The notes below the pieces were generated by a model. It was not told where the DNA came from, did no database searches, and saw only the letters and a program-made list of their open reading frames with translations. Both the position numbers and the translations under genes were made by a program. From Acidobacteriota bacterium (lineage in GTDB: Bacteria > Acidobacteriota > Thermoanaerobaculia > Multivoradales > SZUA-115), in assembly GCA_003231035.1 (NCBI GenBank), contig QIHU01000754.1, positions 1 through 19,668 of the forward strand: a stretch of DNA of 19,668 nt, in the 5' to 3' direction. Position 1 is the first letter of the stretch. Each line of letters opens with the position of its first letter. Below are positions 14,339 to 19,668 of this stretch, one piece after another.

Positions 14339-14368
14339 TTGACTTTTGTCAATACCCATCGGTACAAT
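14339..14368 (+). promoter_or_regulatory. Promoter of the secreted Ig-module gene with a palindrome over the -35
   Basis: TTGACT (14339-14344) and TACAAT (14363-14368) are spaced 18 bp apart, a good sigma-70-type match. The -35 is the left arm of a palindrome TTGAC-TTTT-GTCAA (14339-14352), so a dimeric regulator could bind there. A second inverted repeat, AAAGTT (14376-14381) / AACTTT (14389-14394), covers the expected transcription start. The leader to the ATG is about 100 nt. Confidence 0.6.
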
Positions 14369-14476
14369 CGGCAGAAAAGTTAAGGTAAAACTTTAGCCTC
14401 GTACGTCCACCATCCCATCGACAGCAACCTTCCGCGGCTTGAAAACAGTCGAAAAAGCCGTCACTGGAGGAAAATC

Positions 14477-15682
14477 ATGCAGCGCAAGCTATTCATCGCA
14501 ATCTTAGTAGCGGTCGCCTTGAGCGCCACGGGCACGGCCTTCGCGGCCCCACCGTTCGGCAGTGTTGGCGGCCAGGTGGGCGGTGGCAATGGCGGAGCCG
14601 GCGTCATTCCGATTCATGGCTGGGCGCTGGACGACGACGGCGTCGCGGCGGTCGACATCCTGGTGGATGGGAAGGTGGTCGGTCGAGCTCAGTACGGGCG
14701 GGTCCGACCAGGAGTCGCGCAGGATTTCCCTACCTTTCCCGACGCCGCGGCAGCCGGGTTTGCCTTCTCACTCGACACGACCCGCTTTCCCAACGGCAAC
14801 CACCAGGTCGGCGCGCGGGTGCTTTCAGACACTGGTGAGACGAGTGTCCTCAATACCCACACCATCCTGTTCACCAATCTCACCTCGAACTTGATTCCTT
14901 TTGGCAAGCTCGAGTTTCCCATCGCCAATGGTGAACTCACCGGAACCTGCGATCCGTTGGATCCCCAGCGGCGCTATAGCGTGGTTTCGGGTTTTGCCCT
15001 GGATGTCGGTGTAGAGATCGCGGATCAAGGGGTCGGCTATGTCGAGTTGTTGATCGATGGCGCCATTTTCGCCAACAGCCTGCGGGATTGTGAGTTCGAC
15101 GCAGCCCGCGGGGGGTTGTCCAACTGCTATGGCATGGAGCGCTTCGACATTTCACGGTCGTTCCCCGGGTTGTCGGATTCGGCACAGAGCGGCTTCCGGT
15201 TCGTGATGGACATCGGAGCCCTGATCGATTTCGGCTACACCCCAGGCAAGCACGTGCTGACCATCCGCTCGGGAGACATCATCGGTCAGGTGGCCGCTAT
15301 CGATGAGATCCCGGTGATCTTCACTTGCCAAGAATTCCTCTCCAACGAGAAGGCGTTCGGCCGTCTCGGTCGTACCCGCGATGGACTGATTCTCAGCGGT
15401 GGCGTCACCTTGGTGGGTTGGGCCTTGGATTGGGAAGGGATCTCGCGGATCACGATCCTGGTCGACGGTGTCCAATTCGGCAATGCGGTGCAGGGCTTCG
15501 CCCGTCCCAAGGTCACCCAGCGCTATCCCGGCTATCCGCAGAGCGCGGCGCCCGGCTGGTCCTTCACCTTGGACAGCACCCAGCTTTCCCAAGGAAGCCA
15601 CCTGGTTCAAGTACTGGTCCGAGATCTCACCGGCAACGAGTCGCTGATTGGCGAGCGCCGCTTGGTGGTGTTTAATCCTTAG
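14477..15682 (+). CDS. Secreted protein with three repeated Ig-like modules, function unknown
   Basis: 401 residues. A Sec signal peptide (about 1-23, KLFIAILVAVALS then AFA|AP) is followed by a short Gly-rich stretch and three related modules. They start near residues 48, 172 and 312, each opening with G[WF]ALD, then a phrase such as VDILVDGKVVGRA, a short block ending in FP or YP, a GF/GW-FxLD turn, and NGNHQV- or QGSHLV-like strands. Modules 1 and 3 are closest; the middle one is larger and is flanked by or contains the protein's four visible cysteines, possibly disulfide-linked. This layout matches bacterial Ig-like repeats of exported proteins; no enzymatic domain is seen. GGAGG lies 6 nt before the ATG. 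It is probably exported to periplasm or outside; no LPXTG or PEP-CTERM-like anchor is visible. It may be controlled by the divergent sigma factor. Confidence 0.85.
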   Translation: MQRKLFIAILVAVALSATGTAFAAPPFGSVGGQVGGGNGGAGVIPIHGWALDDDGVAAVDILVDGKVVGRAQYGRVRPGVAQDFPTFPDAAAAGFAFSLDTTRFPNGNHQVGARVLSDTGETSVLNTHTILFTNLTSNLIPFGKLEFPIANGELTGTCDPLDPQRRYSVVSGFALDVGVEIADQGVGYVELLIDGAIFANSLRDCEFDAARGGLSNCYGMERFDISRSFPGLSDSAQSGFRFVMDIGALIDFGYTPGKHVLTIRSGDIIGQVAAIDEIPVIFTCQEFLSNEKAFGRLGRTRDGLILSGGVTLVGWALDWEGISRITILVDGVQFGNAVQGFARPKVTQRYPGYPQSAAPGWSFTLDSTQLSQGSHLVQVLVRDLTGNESLIGERRLVVFNP

Positions 15683-15715
15683 AGACGCTTGGCGTCTCTA
15701 AGGATTGTGTTTTTT
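15677..15715 (+). terminator. Rho-independent terminator overlapping a stop codon
   Basis: CCTTAGAGACGC (15677-15688) and GCGTCTCTAAGG (15692-15703) pair perfectly over 12 bp with a TTG loop. Six T (15710-15715) follow after six bases. The TAG stop of the secreted Ig-module gene is inside the left arm. 15716-15864 shows no further feature. Confidence 0.9.
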
Positions 15716-15864
15716 CGCCTCTCATCCCGAAGAGTCCGGTCTTGGCGGCCGGGCTCGTCCGAAGGGACTCGCGCGCTTCGTTCGATACCCCGTGCGTAGG
15801 TCTACTGCCCCAAGGATTCTGCTCTCTCCTGAACCCAGCGCATTTGTGCCCCTGGACGAATCGG

Positions 15865-16356
15865 CTAGCTTTGCAGGGCTTCCAGGATTGTCTGGGCGCC
15901 GGTGATCTGCATCTCGCCAGGGTTGGCTTCGACGTAAAGCGTTGTGACTACGCTGTCGTCCACCACGGCCGCGTAGCGCTTCGAGCGGAGCCCGAGGCCG
16001 TTGCCGGAGGCGTCGAGTTCCATGCCCAGCGCGCGGGCGAACTCGCCGTTGCCGTCGGCCAGCATGGTGACCTTGTCTTGGGCGCCGTTGGCCTTGGCCC
16101 AGGCGCTGAGTACAAAGGCATCGTTGACCGCGGTGCAGGCGATGGCGTCGACGCCGAGGCTCAGGATCTCGTCAGCATGGTCGACGAAGCTGGGCAGATG
16201 GTTGACCGAACAGGTGGGAGTGAAGGCGCCCGGCACGGCGAAGAGGACCACCTTCTTGCCGGCGAAAAACTCGCCGGTGGAAAGATCCGCGATAGCGTCG
16301 TGGGTTGGAGTCTTGAGGGTGACATTGGGGATCTTGTCCCCGACAGAGATCGACAT
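15865..16356 (-). CDS. Peroxiredoxin, Prx5 type
   Basis: 163 residues, normal for Prx5/PMP20-like thiol peroxidases, which reduce hydrogen peroxide and alkyl peroxides in the cytosol. The active-site motif PGAFTPTC has P42, T46 and peroxidatic C49, with the supporting arginine probably in GLGLRSKRY. C74 is the only other cysteine and is in the position seen in many one-cysteine Prx5 proteins; the C-terminal resolving cysteine of human PRDX5 is missing. Glutathione/glutaredoxin or thioredoxin is therefore the likely reductant. The ATG at 16356 has AAGGAG 7 nt upstream. The frame is open further upstream to 16485 but the domain starts here. It lies downstream of the antiporter with a 139-bp gap that contains no clear terminator. 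Confidence 0.95.
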   Translation of the reverse strand: MSISVGDKIPNVTLKTPTHDAIADLSTGEFFAGKKVVLFAVPGAFTPTCSVNHLPSFVDHADEILSLGVDAIACTAVNDAFVLSAWAKANGAQDKVTMLADGNGEFARALGMELDASGNGLGLRSKRYAAVVDDSVVTTLYVEANPGEMQITGAQTILEALQS

Positions 16357-16495
16357 TCGAACTCTCCTTGTTCTGTTGTGTTCTGTGTGTTGCGAGTCAG
16401 CGAAGTGAGCGCGGAGACCGCGAGTCTCGGCAGGCGATCCTACTGGATTGTGCCGCTCTCGGGCCGTTGGATTCTGGCTCGACACTGGTTTGAGG

Positions 16496-18451
16496 CTAGC
16501 CGCTAGCGGTGGCTGCTGGGCTGTCGTCGATTCGCTTGCCTAGCCACAGGACAGCGCCTACGATGGCCGCCGAACCGACCACCAGCGAGACCCAGACCGG
16601 CATGCCGTAGGCGGTCGGCAGGTCGCCGATCAAGAGTCCCAAGATCCCCAACCCCACGGCGTACGGCAATTGGGTGCGCACGTGGGCGATGTGATCGCAG
16701 CCCGAGGCCATGCTGGAGAGGATCGTGGTGTCTGAAATCGGCGAGCAGTGGTCCCCCCAGACGCTACCGGCGAGCACCGAAGAGATGGTGCCGACCATCA
16801 GGGTGTAGAAGGCGGCACTCTCGGTGCCGCTCCCGGCGGCGGTGGAAAGGCCGTGGGCCAAGGAGATCACCAGCGGCATGAGGATTGCCATGGTGCTCCA
16901 CGAGGAGCCTGTGGCGAAGGCGACAACCGCCGAGATGACGAAGACGAGGGCTGGCAGAAGGCGCGGCGAGAGGACGTTTTCGGTCATTGCGACAATGAAA
17001 TCGGTGGTGTGGAGCTGAGTACAGACCTCCGCCACCGACCAGGCGAGGATCAGGACGACGATGGCGAGAAGCATTGTCTTGAACCCCTCGAGCATCCCTT
17101 CCAGCGCCTCCTTGAGCGGCATGATGCGCTGCACCACGGGCAAGGCCACGGCTCCGATCAAGCCAGCCATGCTGGCCCAGACCAAAGTGTTGTAAGAATC
17201 GGCGTTGGAAAGAACCTCTTGAACCCACTTGAAGAGGGTAGGGAACTGTGCCCGGTCAAGACCCGCGGCGCCCGAGGCATAGAGCCCCGCTAGGGTGACC
17301 ACGACGACCACACCGATAGGGATGAAGGCGTTGATGGCCCGTTTGGGGACTTCGTCGCGAGGCATCAAGCCCCCCTTGGTGAAGTCCGCCAGCGGCGTGT
17401 CGCCATCGGCGAGAACCGCGCCGGTGGCCGCGGCACGGCGTTCCGCCGCGAGCATCGGACCGAAGTCGCGACGGCTCATGGCGATGGTCAAGCCGAGTAC
17501 CAGCGCGAACAGCGGGTAGAAACGGTAGGGGATCGAGGCGATGAACACCTGATACCCGTTGAACGGTAGATCGAGACTCTTGAAAGCTCCGGCGATCAAG
17601 CCGACCTCGAAGCCGACCCAGGTCGAGATCGGAATCAAGCTAGCGATTGGCGCGGCGGTCGAATCGACGATGTAGGCCAGCTTTTCGCGGCTGATCTTCA
17701 ACCGATCGGTAATCGGCCGCATGGTGTTGCCAACGATCAGGCTGTTGGCGTAGTCGTCGAAGAAGACCAGGATGCCCATCAGCCAGGTGGCGATTTGGCC
17801 GCGGCGCGCGGTGGTGGCGTGGGGAGAGAGCCACTCGACGATGCCGTGGGTGCCGCCGCTCTTGCTGATCACCCCGACCATGCCGCCGAGCAAGGTTGAG
17901 AAGACGATGATCTGTACATGGCTGATGTCGGCGAAGGCCGGGACGATGAACTGATCGCCGGTGCGGGCGAAGGCGGCGATCGGATTCCAGCCGACCAGAA
18001 TCATCGCGCCGAGGAAGACCCCGGAGAAGAGGGCCAGGAGGACGTCCTTGAACACCAGGGCGAGGAGGATCGCGACCAGCGGGGGAGTCGCCGACAGCCA
18101 GCCGGGGATAGCGCGCAGGGTGGTTTCGGCTTCAGCGGAGGCTCCGTTCGAGGTGGTGAGGTGCAAGACGACCGTGTGCCGGCCGCTAGAAATAGCGAGG
18201 TCGCTCAGGGCCACGGTCTGTTCGCCGGAGGAGATCGAGAGGCCGCCGGGTTGGCTGACCTCGCGACCGTCCAGGAGAACTCTGGCGGTGGCCGTCTCAC
18301 CCGCTTCCAGCCCCTCGGTGGTGACCTTGAAACGCAAGACCTTGCCGGTCAGCTGCGCGCCGTCCGCGGCGAGGCTGACTTCCAGGGCTCCCGCCGGTGC
18401 CGAAAGCACCAAGCTAAGGGCGGCGAGCAGGCTGAAGGCGAACGATCTCAT
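16496..18451 (-). CDS. NhaC-family Na+/H+ antiporter with a signal peptide and N-terminal extracytoplasmic domain
   Basis: 651 residues. The C-terminal about 530 residues are an NhaC-type carrier with about twelve membrane segments. Conserved stretches are VFFDDYANSLIVGNTMRPIT, EKLAYIVDSTAAPIASLIPI and GDHCSPISDTTILSS, all typical of the family. These carriers exchange cations (usually Na+ for H+), some malate/lactate. Ahead of it is a signal peptide (about 1-22, FSLLAALSLVLSAPAGA) and a roughly 95-residue beta-rich Ig-like segment. The latter holds AQLTGKVLRFKVTTEGL, ARVLLDGREV and GRHTVVLHLTTSNG, and would lie outside the cytoplasmic membrane. The ATG at 18451 has GGGAG 6 nt upstream, better than the GTG at 18469. 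Substrate cannot be read from sequence. Confidence 0.9.
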   Translation of the reverse strand: MRSFAFSLLAALSLVLSAPAGALEVSLAADGAQLTGKVLRFKVTTEGLEAGETATARVLLDGREVSQPGGLSISSGEQTVALSDLAISSGRHTVVLHLTTSNGASAEAETTLRAIPGWLSATPPLVAILLALVFKDVLLALFSGVFLGAMILVGWNPIAAFARTGDQFIVPAFADISHVQIIVFSTLLGGMVGVISKSGGTHGIVEWLSPHATTARRGQIATWLMGILVFFDDYANSLIVGNTMRPITDRLKISREKLAYIVDSTAAPIASLIPISTWVGFEVGLIAGAFKSLDLPFNGYQVFIASIPYRFYPLFALVLGLTIAMSRRDFGPMLAAERRAAATGAVLADGDTPLADFTKGGLMPRDEVPKRAINAFIPIGVVVVVTLAGLYASGAAGLDRAQFPTLFKWVQEVLSNADSYNTLVWASMAGLIGAVALPVVQRIMPLKEALEGMLEGFKTMLLAIVVLILAWSVAEVCTQLHTTDFIVAMTENVLSPRLLPALVFVISAVVAFATGSSWSTMAILMPLVISLAHGLSTAAGSGTESAAFYTLMVGTISSVLAGSVWGDHCSPISDTTILSSMASGCDHIAHVRTQLPYAVGLGILGLLIGDLPTAYGMPVWVSLVVGSAAIVGAVLWLGKRIDDSPAATASG

Positions 18452-18550
18452 GGCGGTCTCCCGTGGCACGGTGTCGCCGCGACCGCCCTTTGGCCCCTTG
18501 GCGGTGAGAGAGGTCGCGGCGGATTTGTGGTGGTAAGTTTTCGCGGGGCT

Positions 18551-19615
<1,065 letters not shown>

Positions 19616-19668
19616 GGGTTTGAATGCTCCTTGAATCGGTTGAGCCAGGTTTGGCTCTGACCGCGCTA

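Overview
This is a chromosomal window, roughly 60% GC by eye, almost entirely made of recognisable bacterial core genes. Gene content and order suggest a Gram-negative-type bacterium: signal peptides, a tilS-ftsH-folP-cdaA-cdaR-glmM-pdxJ block, RecD2, zinc-free L33, a mostly non-proteobacterial style ECF sigma factor, and frequent UUG starts. Acidobacteriota is my best guess, with a deltaproteobacterium-like lineage as the alternative. This is inference; no marker here proves it.

Layout. (1) 1-785 (-): the 5' part of recD2, cut by the window edge. It is divergent from (2) 1054-2745 (+): an orphan NtrC-type sigma-54 activator and a 71-residue protein of unknown function. The intergenic space between them holds a 19-bp hairpin followed by an intrinsic terminator (881-994), which looks like a small RNA or a leader attenuator. 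(3) 11301-2754 (-): tRNA(CAU), tilS, ftsH, folP, cdaA, cdaR, glmM, pdxJ. These read as one long transcription unit with two ATGA stop/start overlaps. It links tRNA modification, membrane proteolysis, folate synthesis, c-di-AMP synthesis, the first committed step of cell-wall precursor supply and vitamin B6 synthesis. (4) 11416-12795 (-): an ArsR-type repressor lacking the usual metal-binding cysteines and a manganese-type superoxide dismutase, each with its own terminator-like hairpin. (5) 12963-13491 (+): promoter, tRNA-Val(UAC), tRNA-Asp(GUC), terminator and rpmG. (6) 13430-15715: an ECF-like sigma factor (-) whose 3' end overlaps rpmG, divergent from a secreted protein with three repeated Ig-like modules (+), which has its own promoter and terminator. 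(7) 15865-19615 (-): a Prx5-type peroxiredoxin, an NhaC-family antiporter carrying a signal peptide and an N-terminal extracytoplasmic domain, and recA.

I see no insertion sequence, phage gene, CRISPR array, defence island or biosynthetic cluster. The parts most worth a second look are: the structured RNA at 881-994; the tRNA(CAU)-tilS pair, with a leader hairpin that could cover the tilS ribosome binding site; the sigma factor/secreted Ig protein pair with a palindrome on the promoter; and the domain architecture of the antiporter.
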